Shown here: positions 40,852 to 48,735 of the stretch, piece after piece
Layout: every line of letters starts with the position of its first letter
Numbering within the stretch: position 1 is the first letter of the stretch
Assembly: GCA_009693785.1 (NCBI GenBank)
Contig: SHWP01000002.1
Location: 59,128-123,127 of the forward strand
Origin: Rhodospirillaceae bacterium
GTDB lineage: Bacteria; Pseudomonadota; Alphaproteobacteria; Rhodospirillales; Rhodospirillaceae
Length of the DNA: 64,000 nucleotides
Direction: 5' to 3'
Made by a program: the position numbers and the translations under genes
Notes under the pieces: model-generated
What the model was told of the DNA's origin: nothing
What the model saw: only the letters and a program-made list of their open reading frames with translations
Databases searched by the model: none

Positions 40852-41814
40852 GTGCCTCGCACGCGGTCTCAACGGCAGGCGGCCAAGCACGGGCAAGCTT
40901 CCGCGCATGTCGATGCGTTTCTCGAAATGATGTCGGCCGAACGTGGCGCAGCAGCACACACACTTGCGGCCTACCGCGAAGACTTGATGACGCTTGAGTG
41001 CTACCTTGCCGCGCGCGGCCTTACCCCCGCCGCTGTCTCGTCGAAAGATTTGCGAGATTTTTTGGGTAGCCTCCATCGTGCAGGGTTGGCGCCGCGCTCG
41101 GCGGCCCGGCATTTATCGAGCCTGAGGCAGTTCTTTCGTTTTCTCTATGGCGAGGGCATACGCAAGGACGACCCCACCAGCGCACTTGATCCGCCGCGGC
41201 TGCCCAAACCCTTGCCGAAGTATCTCAGCGAGCGCGAGGTGAATGGGCTGCTCAAGGCCGCCCGCAAGATCGAGGGCGCGGATGGGTCCCGTGCCAGCGC
41301 GCTGTTGGAAATTCTGTATGCTGCGGGCTTGCGTGTATCGGAACTTGTGGCCCTGCCGGTGGCGGTCGCCCGCAATTCCTCTGTCCTGATCGTGCGTGGC
41401 AAGGGCGGCAAGGAACGCATGGTGCCCGTGGGCGAGGCGGCACAAGCCGCCCTTAAAGCCTATATGAAAGTTCGCGACGAATTTCTGCCCTCAAAAAAGA
41501 ATACGAAAAAAGCTGTATCTCCGTGGTTGTTTCCATCCCGTGGCAGTTCCGGGCATATGACGCGCGATGGTTTTGCCAAGTTGCTGAAGGATATTGCGGT
41601 GTCGGCGGGGCTCATGCCCTCGCGCGTATCGCCCCACGTGTTGCGCCATTCGTTCGCCACACACTTGCTCGCTCACGGCGCTGACCTGCGCACGTTGCAA
41701 CAACTGCTGGGCCACAGCGACATCTCCACCACGCAGATTTACACGCATGTGCTGGACGAACGGCTAAAGAAGCTGGTGCAAACCCATCACCCGCTGGCGG
41801 GGTTCAAGCTTTAG
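40852..41814 (+). CDS. xerD: Site-specific tyrosine recombinase XerD
   Basis: FLEMMSAERGAAAHTLAAYREDLMTLECYLAARG...RHLSSLRQFFRFLYGEGIRKDDPTSAL...LLEILYAAGLRVSELVAL...HVLRHSFATHLLAHGADLRTLQQLLGHSDISTTQIYTHV. Confidence 0.94.
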   Translation: MPRTRSQRQAAKHGQASAHVDAFLEMMSAERGAAAHTLAAYREDLMTLECYLAARGLTPAAVSSKDLRDFLGSLHRAGLAPRSAARHLSSLRQFFRFLYGEGIRKDDPTSALDPPRLPKPLPKYLSEREVNGLLKAARKIEGADGSRASALLEILYAAGLRVSELVALPVAVARNSSVLIVRGKGGKERMVPVGEAAQAALKAYMKVRDEFLPSKKNTKKAVSPWLFPSRGSSGHMTRDGFAKLLKDIAVSAGLMPSRVSPHVLRHSFATHLLAHGADLRTLQQLLGHSDISTTQIYTHVLDERLKKLVQTHHPLAGFKL

Positions 41815-42662
41815 GCTTTTCCAATCATCGCCCGCACCTCGTCTGCTGTTCGTCCTGCCTCACGCAAGGCACGCAGGGTTGGGGCCTGGTCGCGTTTGGA
41901 GAATTTCTTGCCATCGGGGCCCAACAGCAACCCATGATGATGGTAGGCGGGTGTCGGCAAGTTCAGCAGATGTTGCAGCAGGCGATGCACATGGGTAGCC
42001 GCGAACAAGTCTTCGCCGCGTGTGACTAACGTCACGCCTTGCAACGCATCGTCCCACGTACAGGCGAGGTGATAGCTGGTGGGCGTGTCTTTGCGGGCAA
42101 TCACCACATCGCCGAAAATTTCCGGTGTGACGATTTGCTTGCCGCGCACTCCATCGCGCCAGGTCAATGAGCCCGCCCCGCGCGCCGCGTCGTCCATGCG
42201 CAGGCGCAAGGCATAACTTTCGCCAGCATCGATGCGCTTTTGTGCGGCGGCGCTCGACAGCGCCCGGCACGTGCCGGGGTATAAGGGGCCATCGGGTCCG
42301 GTTGCGATCAATCCATGGGGCGCGGCCGATGCGTTGGCGATATCGGCACGCGTGCAAAAGCACGGACAGACCAAGCCTAATTTTTTGAGTGTGCCAATGG
42401 CGCCCTCGTAGTCGGCCATGTGTTCCGATTGGCGGCGCACGGGCTGTTCCCAGGTTAGCCCTAGCCAGGTCAAGTCCTCGTAAATCGCCGCCTCGAACTC
42501 GGGCCTACAGCGGCCCCGGTCGATGTCCTCGATGCGCAATAAAAACTGCCCGCCCCTGGCGTGCTGGGCTGCGAATAGCGCAGCCTTGGCGGTGCCCAGG
42601 TGCAAATACCCCGTCGGGCTGGGGGCAAAACGGGTCACAACGGGCGAATCGGAAGTTGTCAT
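41811..42662 (-). CDS. gluQ: Glutamyl-Q tRNA(Asp) synthetase
   Basis: TRFAPSPTGYLHLGTAKAALFAAQHARGGQFLLRIEDIDRGRCRPEFEAAIYEDLTWLGL...SKRDQAPTLRALREAG. Confidence 0.94.
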   Translation of the reverse strand: MTTSDSPVVTRFAPSPTGYLHLGTAKAALFAAQHARGGQFLLRIEDIDRGRCRPEFEAAIYEDLTWLGLTWEQPVRRQSEHMADYEGAIGTLKKLGLVCPCFCTRADIANASAAPHGLIATGPDGPLYPGTCRALSSAAAQKRIDAGESYALRLRMDDAARGAGSLTWRDGVRGKQIVTPEIFGDVVIARKDTPTSYHLACTWDDALQGVTLVTRGEDLFAATHVHRLLQHLLNLPTPAYHHHGLLLGPDGKKFSKRDQAPTLRALREAGRTADEVRAMIGKA

Positions 42663-42783
42663 GCAAACGTCAGATACGGGCCATGATGGTGGGCCATAAG
42701 CCCCAATAGCGTACCAGAGTTTGTATTCCACACGGAACTTGCTAGAGTGGCCTCAGCAGTTTTTTCAGGAGCATGCGGCCATC

Positions 42784-43347
42784 GTGGGAGTCTCGCTTGA
42801 AGCTTCCCCAGCGCTTGTTTTGAACGCGGACTTCCGTCCGCTGAGCTACTTCCCATTGTCTGTATGGTCCTGGCAGGAAGCCATCAAGGCGGTATTTCTG
42901 GGCCGCGTGAATGTCGTCTCCGAGTATGACCGCGTCGTGCACTCGCCCAGCTGGGCGATGAAACTGCCCAGCGTCATTTCGCTTAAAAAATATGCGCCGA
43001 TGGAACGTTCACCCGCATTCACGCGGTTCAACGTGTTCCTGCGCGACAAGTTCATGTGCCAATACTGCGGCACACCGCACCCCACAAATGATCTGACGTT
43101 CGATCACATCATTCCGCGTTCGCGCGGCGGGCGTACCACCTGGCAGAATGTTGTCACGGCCTGTGCGGATTGCAACTTGATGAAAGGCAACCGGCTGCCG
43201 GAAGACGCGCATATGTTTCCCAGCCAGCGGCCGTTCCGGCCCACGTCATTCCATCTGCAAGATATCGGGCGCGGTTTCCCGCCCAATTATCTGCACGAAA
43301 GCTGGCGCGATTATCTCTACTGGGATACGGAACTGGATCCGAGTTAG
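42784..43347 (+). CDS. HNH endonuclease
   Basis: ALVLNADFRPLSYFPLSVWSWQEAIKAVFLGRVNVVSEYDRVVHSPSWAMKLPSVISLKKY...KFMCQYCGTPHPTNDLTFDHIIPRSRGGRTTWQNVVTACADCNLMKGNRLPEDA. GTG start assumed. Confidence 0.93.
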   Translation: MGVSLEASPALVLNADFRPLSYFPLSVWSWQEAIKAVFLGRVNVVSEYDRVVHSPSWAMKLPSVISLKKYAPMERSPAFTRFNVFLRDKFMCQYCGTPHPTNDLTFDHIIPRSRGGRTTWQNVVTACADCNLMKGNRLPEDAHMFPSQRPFRPTSFHLQDIGRGFPPNYLHESWRDYLYWDTELDPS

Positions 43348-43362
43348 ACCGCTCGTTCGCCG

Positions 43363-43908
43363 TCAAATCCGTTTCGACAACCAAATCGCGAGCCTGGTTC
43401 CGGCTTTGATCGCACCTGTCAGGGCTGCATAAGCAGGCGCCTGTTCGGCACCATTCTCTAGGCTGACATCGCGGTGGTGCATTTCATCGGCGCGGAAGGA
43501 TTCGATGGTGGATTTTAATTCCGACTCATCCTCGCCCAGGCTTGCCGCTTGTTCGGCGTAATGCTCGCCAATCACGTCTTCCACTGCGACCGTGCAGGCC
43601 ATGGCTGCTTCACGCCCCATCAGCGCCGTCGCTGCACCCAGCGCGAAACCTGCCGCATGCCATAACGGTTCCAACGCGGTCGGGCGCACACCGCGTTGGC
43701 GCATGATCGTGTTGAAGCGCTCTAGGTGCTTTTCTTCTTGGGCGAGCATTTCGGTCAGCACCGGCGCGCTATCGGTTTTGCCGAGCACGGCCAACTGGCC
43801 TTCATAGATTCGCTTGGCGCCATACTCGCCCGCCTGATTGACGCGAATCATCCGCGCCAATTTTTCCTCTGGGCTCAGATCGCCGGGCAGGGGGCGTGCC
43901 GAAGTCAT
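43363..43908 (-). CDS. coq7: Demethoxyubiquinone hydroxylase family protein
   Basis: MIRVNQAGEYGAKRIYEGQLAVLG...MLAQEEKHLERFNTIMRQRGVRPTALEPLWHAAGFALGAATALMGREAAMACTVAVEDVIGEHYAEQ. Confidence 0.95.
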   Translation of the reverse strand: MTSARPLPGDLSPEEKLARMIRVNQAGEYGAKRIYEGQLAVLGKTDSAPVLTEMLAQEEKHLERFNTIMRQRGVRPTALEPLWHAAGFALGAATALMGREAAMACTVAVEDVIGEHYAEQAASLGEDESELKSTIESFRADEMHHRDVSLENGAEQAPAYAALTGAIKAGTRLAIWLSKRI

Positions 43909-43911
43909 GAT

Positions 43912-44406
43912 CTATTTCCACCAAGCGTCGCGGCGTGTAGCCATCCAAGAACCAAAGGCCAAAACGAGGCAGGCGATGATGTTATATCCCGCCATGGAAA
44001 GCCCCAAGAACCTGAAGGCCGCATCTTCGCAACTGGTCCGGCCAGGCTGATTGAGCGCGGCAAGCAGGTCGGTGGGGCTGAGCTCTTGCGGTTTGCCTGC
44101 GCAGGCCGTTGGCCCTTGCCACCAGCGCTCCTCGACACCGGTGTGATAAAGCGCGATCCCGGCGTTGAGTAGGAACAGGCCAGCGCACAGCAGAACGATC
44201 ATTCGGCGCGAAGGCCCATCGACCACGGGCATCATGGCCAGCACTGCCAGCGCCAGTGTCAGGCCATAGGGTACTCGTTGCCAGTAGCAGATGGTGCAAG
44301 GCCACAGATCGAAGCCGTACTGCGCCACCAGGGCCAGGCCCAATGCGCCAGCCGAGGCCAGCGCGATGCCAAAAATGGCGAAAAAAGAGCGATTCTGTAA
44401 AGTCAT
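43912..44406 (-). CDS. dsbB: Disulfide bond formation protein B
   Basis: YGFDLWPCTICYWQRVPYGLTLALAVLAMMP...CAGKPQELSPTDLLAALNQPGRTSCEDAAFRFLGLSMAGYNIIACLVLAFG; CxxC in the first periplasmic loop. Confidence 0.92.
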   Translation of the reverse strand: MTLQNRSFFAIFGIALASAGALGLALVAQYGFDLWPCTICYWQRVPYGLTLALAVLAMMPVVDGPSRRMIVLLCAGLFLLNAGIALYHTGVEERWWQGPTACAGKPQELSPTDLLAALNQPGRTSCEDAAFRFLGLSMAGYNIIACLVLAFGSWMATRRDAWWK

Positions 44407-44512
44407 GGTCCGAAGTTTAGGCGATCGGCCGCTCAAGCACAAAACCGGCAAAAATGAGGCGGCTAGGCGCTTTGACAGAGCCCCCCTCGCTAGTTTATGT
44501 CCCTGCCTCTTC

Positions 44513-44598
44513 GCGGGTATGGCGGAATGGTAGACGCAGTAGACTCAAAATCTACCGGTCGCAAGGCCGTGGGGGTTCAAGTCCCTCTACCCGCACCA
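44513..44598 (+). tRNA. tRNA-Leu (CAA)
   Basis: GCGGGTATGGCGGAATGGTAGACGCAGTAGACTCAAAATCTACCGGTCGCAAGGCCGTGGGGGTTCAAGTCCCTCTACCCGCACCA. Acceptor GCGGGTA/TACCCGC, anticodon stem GTAGA/TCTAC with loop CTCAAAA (anticodon CAA), long variable arm, GTTCAAGTC T-arm, encoded CCA. Confidence 0.95.
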
Positions 44599-44624
44599 TC
44601 CTCATCTGGAATCAAAGAAAATAT

Positions 44625-44987
44625 ATGCGCCTTTCAGCACTTCTAACCACGCTGTTCGTGCTGTCGACGGGGGCTAATGCCGCTGAATGCGTGCAGGTTG
44701 TCTTCCGCGATCTCAATGGCGTGATCGTGAAATCCGACATCCCGGTGATCGGCTTGGTGGTCGAGGGAATCGAACCGGTGGTGAATATTCCCTACGAGCC
44801 CACCATGAAGAAAGAAAAGGGTGCGCCGGCGGCCTGCCCGGCAGACTTGATCGAGATGGTGCGCGGCTGGTTCACGACCACCTGCATTTCTGAGCAAGGC
44901 CGGGCCGCGGCCATCCAGGGCGATGCCAAGGGCGACGCCGAGTTGGTCAAGACGCGCTGTGCGGCGATGTATAAAGCGATCAACTGA
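44625..44987 (+). CDS. Hypothetical exported protein
   Basis: MRLSALLTTLFVLSTGANAAECVQVVFRDLNGVIVKSDIPVIGLVVEGIEPVVNIPYEP...; signal peptide; directly 3' of tRNA-Leu. Confidence 0.65.
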   Translation: MRLSALLTTLFVLSTGANAAECVQVVFRDLNGVIVKSDIPVIGLVVEGIEPVVNIPYEPTMKKEKGAPAACPADLIEMVRGWFTTTCISEQGRAAAIQGDAKGDAELVKTRCAAMYKAIN

Positions 44988-45006
44988 TTCGTTGGCTTGG
45001 CAACAT

Positions 45007-45306
45007 TCAGACGGTAGCGATTAGCCCAAAGCTCATGGCCTTGGCGGCCGCGTGGGTTTTGTTGTGTACGCCGAATTTGGACATCACGTTCTGGAGGTGA
45101 AAATTAACGGTGCGCTCCGTGATTTTCAGGATTTTGGCGACTTCCCAGGCCGTCTTGCCATCAATCGTCCAGCGTAAAATCTCAACTTCGCGATCTGTCA
45201 GTGAAGTTGGTTTGTCCGATTTCGATTTTAGCGTCTCAAGGTCTGCTCCAGTCTCTTCAGATTGGAACGCTAAGATGGGCATCCCATACACGACATCGTC
45301 CCTCAT
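45007..45306 (-). CDS. LuxR-type HTH (GerE) protein lacking an N-terminal sensor domain
   Basis: TSLTDREVEILRWTIDGKTAWEVAKILKITERTVNFHLQNVMSKFGVHNKTHAAAKAMSFGLI is the DNA-binding half of autoinducer-type LuxR proteins. In-frame TGA (45310-45312) lies 3 nt upstream of the ATG. Confidence 0.8.
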   Translation of the reverse strand: MRDDVVYGMPILAFQSEETGADLETLKSKSDKPTSLTDREVEILRWTIDGKTAWEVAKILKITERTVNFHLQNVMSKFGVHNKTHAAAKAMSFGLIATV

Positions 45307-45313
45307 CCCTCAT

Positions 45314-45395
45314 CCCCCAGCCCCCAGCCCCCAGCCCCCAGCCCCCAGCCCCCAGCCCCCAGCCCCCAGCCCCCAGCCCCCAGCCCCCAGCCCCC
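45314..45395. repeat. Heptamer tandem repeat (CCCCCAG)11 + CCCCC; G5 tracts on minus strand
   Basis: Eleven consecutive perfect CCCCCAG units plus a final CCCCC, counted from the sequence. The minus strand has twelve GGGGG tracts spaced by CT. Confidence 0.97.
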
Positions 45396-45636
45396 TACAA
45401 CTACTTCTGTCGGCACCATCGTCCTTGATCGGCGATTGGTTGTGTCTCTTCGCGGATACGATTTTGGGCTGAGTCGAAACTAGAATCAATCGACTCAAAA
45501 CTATTTGGGCTGGATTTGTTCTGACAGTCAAAAGCCGCCCCGATGAGCCATTGGATCAGGACCGGTGGGTAGCGAACCCACCAAGCTTAATTCAGGCTAA
45601 TTTATTAGATACCTACTGTATGTATCTAATTATTTC

Positions 45637-46308
45637 CTAGGGAATCTCTGGCCTAGCGGGGGGTGTCGCTGCCGCCTCCGCCCAGGCATGGGTGTGCAGA
45701 ATGCAAGCATCGCAGACCCCACAGGGCTTAGGTTCAGGCCCTGTGGTATCGGGTGCGTAGCAGCTCCAGGTGTCACCTGGGGCGAGCCCCAGCTCCTTGG
45801 CCAGGGCTGCAATTTGGGGCTTAGAGAGGTGCACTAAGGGGGCGACTACCTGGGGCGGGTTGGGCACGGCTTCGGCCCACATGCGCCGGAAGGCGCTGAG
45901 GAAGGACTCCCGGCAGTCGGGGTAGCCTGAATAGTCTACCGCATTCACCCCAATCCAGACCTCTTCGGCCCCCGCCCCGGCCGCCTCGGCGCAGGCCAGG
46001 GCTAAAAACACGGCATTACGGCCCGGAAGGAAGGTGGGGGCAATACCCCCGCCGCGCATCTCGGCCATGGTCCGGCCCGTGGGAATGGTGATGGCAGGCT
46101 TATCCCAGCCCACGTCGATCAGGTGGCGCTCAAAACCGAAGCGCTCGCACTGCTTTTGGGCATAGGCGATTTCGACATCGTGGCGCTGGCCGTAACTAAT
46201 CCCGAGGCTGCGCGGGTTACGCCCGTGCTGGCGTGCCAGCAGCAGGCATACGGTGGAATCAAGACCGCCCGAATGCAGCACCACGCAGCGCTTGGGGGAC
46301 ACAGCCAT
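45637..46308 (-). CDS. queC: 7-cyano-7-deazaguanine synthase
   Basis: CVVLHSGGLDSTVCLLLARQHGRNPRSLGISYGQRHDVEI...FLPGRNAVFLALACAEA...VNAVDYSGYPDCRESFLSAF...GDTWSCYAPDTTGPEPKPCGVCDACILH. Confidence 0.96.
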   Translation of the reverse strand: MAVSPKRCVVLHSGGLDSTVCLLLARQHGRNPRSLGISYGQRHDVEIAYAQKQCERFGFERHLIDVGWDKPAITIPTGRTMAEMRGGGIAPTFLPGRNAVFLALACAEAAGAGAEEVWIGVNAVDYSGYPDCRESFLSAFRRMWAEAVPNPPQVVAPLVHLSKPQIAALAKELGLAPGDTWSCYAPDTTGPEPKPCGVCDACILHTHAWAEAAATPPARPEIP

Positions 46309-46679
46309 TAGCCCACGGTATAGCGGCAGGATTCACCGCAGCTAGGCCTGCGGACCGTCACGCCCACCAGTTGGGGAAAAACGGCCTTGAGTTGTTCGGC
46401 GATCCAGCGTGCCAAGTGTTCGAGCGAAGGTTTTTCAAGGCCCGGAACGCTGTTGAGCAGGTGATGGTCAAGCCGCTCGCGCACCTTGGCGATCTCGCGG
46501 CCGATATCTTCGAAATCAACCACGCAGCCCGTAGCGGCTTCGGGTTCGCCCGCCAGTTCCACTTCCACACGGAACGAATGACCATGCATGCGTGTATTCT
46601 CATGGCCGTCGGGCTTATGCGGAAAGTGGTGCGCCGCCTCGAAGCCGAACTCCTTAACAATGTGAAATCGCGTGCTCAT
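46308..46679 (-). CDS. queD: 6-carboxytetrahydropterin synthase
   Basis: FEAAHHFPHKPDGHENTRMHGHSFRVEVELAGEPEAATGCVVDFEDIGREIAKVRERLDHHLLNSVPGLEKPSLEHLARWIAEQL. Confidence 0.95.
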   Translation of the reverse strand: MSTRFHIVKEFGFEAAHHFPHKPDGHENTRMHGHSFRVEVELAGEPEAATGCVVDFEDIGREIAKVRERLDHHLLNSVPGLEKPSLEHLARWIAEQLKAVFPQLVGVTVRRPSCGESCRYTVG

Positions 46680-46683
46680 GAGG

Positions 46684-47319
46684 TTACGGAATGCCCAGAA
46701 ATTTGTGTGTCTGCAAGCTCAAGCGCCACTCGGGATGCGCCAGGCAATAGGCGACGGCAGCTTGAGTATTAGCTTCGCGCGCGGTTCCGTCCATGGGTTG
46801 CAAGAAGTGGTGCACAAAATCAAGCGCGCGATAGCGTTCAGGCTCGCCACGCTCTTGCGGATAAACCAACTTGAGTTCATCGCCCTGCTTGACCACCAAG
46901 CTGGCATCGGCCTTGGGGCTGACGCAAACCCAATCCACGCCCTCTGGCACGGCGAGCGTGCCATTGGTTTCAATGGCGATCATGAACGCATTACCATGCA
47001 CCGCCTCGATTAACGCGCGATCTAATTGCAGCAAGGGCTCGCCGCCCGTGAATACGACAAAGCGTTGTGCGCTGCCATTTCCACGCCAAGCTTTTGAAAT
47101 CGTGGCGGCCAAGTCATCTGCGGTCGTGAACTTGCCGCCACCTAAGCCACCGGTGCCCACAAAATCCGTGTCGCAAAATTTGCACATCGCCTGGGCGCGG
47201 TCGCGCTCAAGCCCGCTCCACAAATTGCAGCCCGCAAAGCGGCAGAACACGGCCGGGCGGCCGGCATGGGCGCCCTCGCCTTGCAGCGTGTAGAACAATT
47301 CTTTGACGGCGTAGGTCAT
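46684..47319 (-). CDS. queE: 7-carboxy-7-deazaguanine synthase
   Basis: YAVKELFYTLQGEGAHAGRPAVFCRFAGCNLWSGLERDRAQAMCKFCDTDFVGTGG...FVVFTGGEPLLQLD...FMIAIETNGTLAVPEGVDWVCVSPKA. Confidence 0.96.
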   Translation of the reverse strand: MTYAVKELFYTLQGEGAHAGRPAVFCRFAGCNLWSGLERDRAQAMCKFCDTDFVGTGGLGGGKFTTADDLAATISKAWRGNGSAQRFVVFTGGEPLLQLDRALIEAVHGNAFMIAIETNGTLAVPEGVDWVCVSPKADASLVVKQGDELKLVYPQERGEPERYRALDFVHHFLQPMDGTAREANTQAAVAYCLAHPEWRLSLQTHKFLGIP

Positions 47320-47388
47320 GGTGGTGATGGTCCAAAAGCGGCGCTGACATAGCCCCTTCGACCCAAAGAATCTAGGGCCGAGGCCGGT

Positions 47389-48657
47389 TTAGGGCCACAT
47401 CAGAACGCCCACCACAGCGCCTGTCATGCAGGTGGCCAAGGTGCCTGAAATCAACGACTTATAAGCCAGTTCGACAATTTCGGCACGACGTTCAGGCACC
47501 ATGGCACCTAATCCGCCGATCATGATGCCGAGCGAGCCGAAACTGGCAAATCCGCACAGGGCATAGGTCATGATCAATCGGCTGCGCGGACTCAAAGCAT
47601 CGGGTGGCAACTGCGACATGTCGATATAGGCAATCAGTTCGTTGAGGACGGTTTTGGTGCCAAGCAGCGCGCCCGCTGCGGGCAATTCCGACCACGGCAC
47701 ACCAAGGCACCAGGCCAGCGGCGCCATGACCCAGCCCAGAATGCGTTGCAACGACAACGGTGCCCCAGCCACATCGGGTAATAGTGCGATGATTTGGTTG
47801 GCCAAGCTGACGAGTGCAATGAGCACGATCAGCATGGCGATGACGTTGATCACCAGCTGTATGCCATCGGTGGTGCCTCGCGTGATCACCGACATCATGT
47901 TATCGCCAGGCTCTCCCACGCTGAGCACGGTTGCGTTGTTATCGACCAATCTTGCGCGCTCGGGGTCTTCGGGGATCATGATGAAGGCCATCACGATGGC
48001 CGCGGGCGCGCTAATGATCGAGGCGATCAAAATTTGCCCCAGCGCGTTGGGAATCACGTTGGCCAGGAACTTGGCGTAAAGCACCATCACCGTGCCTGAG
48101 ACCGTGGCCATACCCGCCGTCATGATCACGAACAGCCCCGCTCTCGATTCCGCACGCAAATAAGGGCGCACCACCAAAGGTGACTCGGTCATGCCGACAA
48201 AAATGTTCATGGTGGTCGCCACGCCCGCTGGTCCGCTCACCCCCAAGGTCCGTTGCAGGATCCAAGTAAAGCCGCGCACGACGGGCTGAATAATATTGAA
48301 ATGGAACAGCAGCGCCGATAACGCGCTGATGATGAGGATGAGCGGCAAGGCTTGGAAGCCCAACACGAACGTCGAGGCGCTTTCTTTGGTGAGAAACGGG
48401 GAATCGCCCCCGCCGAGGTAGCTAAACACAAATGAAGTACCCGCCCGCGTCGCAGTATCGAGCGCGTCCACCGCACTATTAAGAGTGATCAGGAAATTCT
48501 GTCCGGCCTGGAATTTTAGCAACAGCCCGGCTAGCAGGAATTGCAAACCTAGCCCCCAGGCCACGGTCTTCCAACGCACATTCTTGCGGTTTTCGCTGAT
48601 CGCCCAGGCGAAGGCGATCATCAGGCCAAGGCCGAGCAGACTTTGGGCAGCAAGCAT
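47389..48657 (-). CDS. NupC/CNT family nucleoside transporter
   Basis: FNIIQPVVRGFTWILQRTLGVSGPAGVATTMNIFVGMTESPLVVRPYLRAESRAGLFVIMTAGMATVSGTVMVLYAKFL...GTKTVLNELIAYIDM...FASFGSLGIMIGGLGAMVPERRAEI. MLAAQSLLGLG is the preferred start. Confidence 0.93.
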   Translation of the reverse strand: MLAAQSLLGLGLMIAFAWAISENRKNVRWKTVAWGLGLQFLLAGLLLKFQAGQNFLITLNSAVDALDTATRAGTSFVFSYLGGGDSPFLTKESASTFVLGFQALPLILIISALSALLFHFNIIQPVVRGFTWILQRTLGVSGPAGVATTMNIFVGMTESPLVVRPYLRAESRAGLFVIMTAGMATVSGTVMVLYAKFLANVIPNALGQILIASIISAPAAIVMAFIMIPEDPERARLVDNNATVLSVGEPGDNMMSVITRGTTDGIQLVINVIAMLIVLIALVSLANQIIALLPDVAGAPLSLQRILGWVMAPLAWCLGVPWSELPAAGALLGTKTVLNELIAYIDMSQLPPDALSPRSRLIMTYALCGFASFGSLGIMIGGLGAMVPERRAEIVELAYKSLISGTLATCMTGAVVGVLMWP

Positions 48658-48735
48658 TTGGATTTCCTTGTCTTGCGCCCAGTGCACGGATGGGTCGTGC
48701 GGGGCATCGTAACCGTTGCGGCTCAGGAACGAGAG

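Noticed and set aside
40852-41814. XerD as a mobile-element integrase
   Set aside because: Sequence and context (no att-like duplication, no cargo genes) fit the chromosomal XerD recombinase.
44513-44598. tRNA-Leu as an integration site for an adjacent island
   Set aside because: No integrase nearby and no obvious direct repeat of the tRNA 3' end was seen downstream, although the LuxR/repeat segment is nearby.
45310-45531. ORF encoding GAGGWGL heptapeptide repeats (minus strand), and plus-strand SPQPPAP repeats
   Set aside because: Both are artefacts of translating the CCCCCAG tandem DNA repeat; no conserved flanking protein domain.
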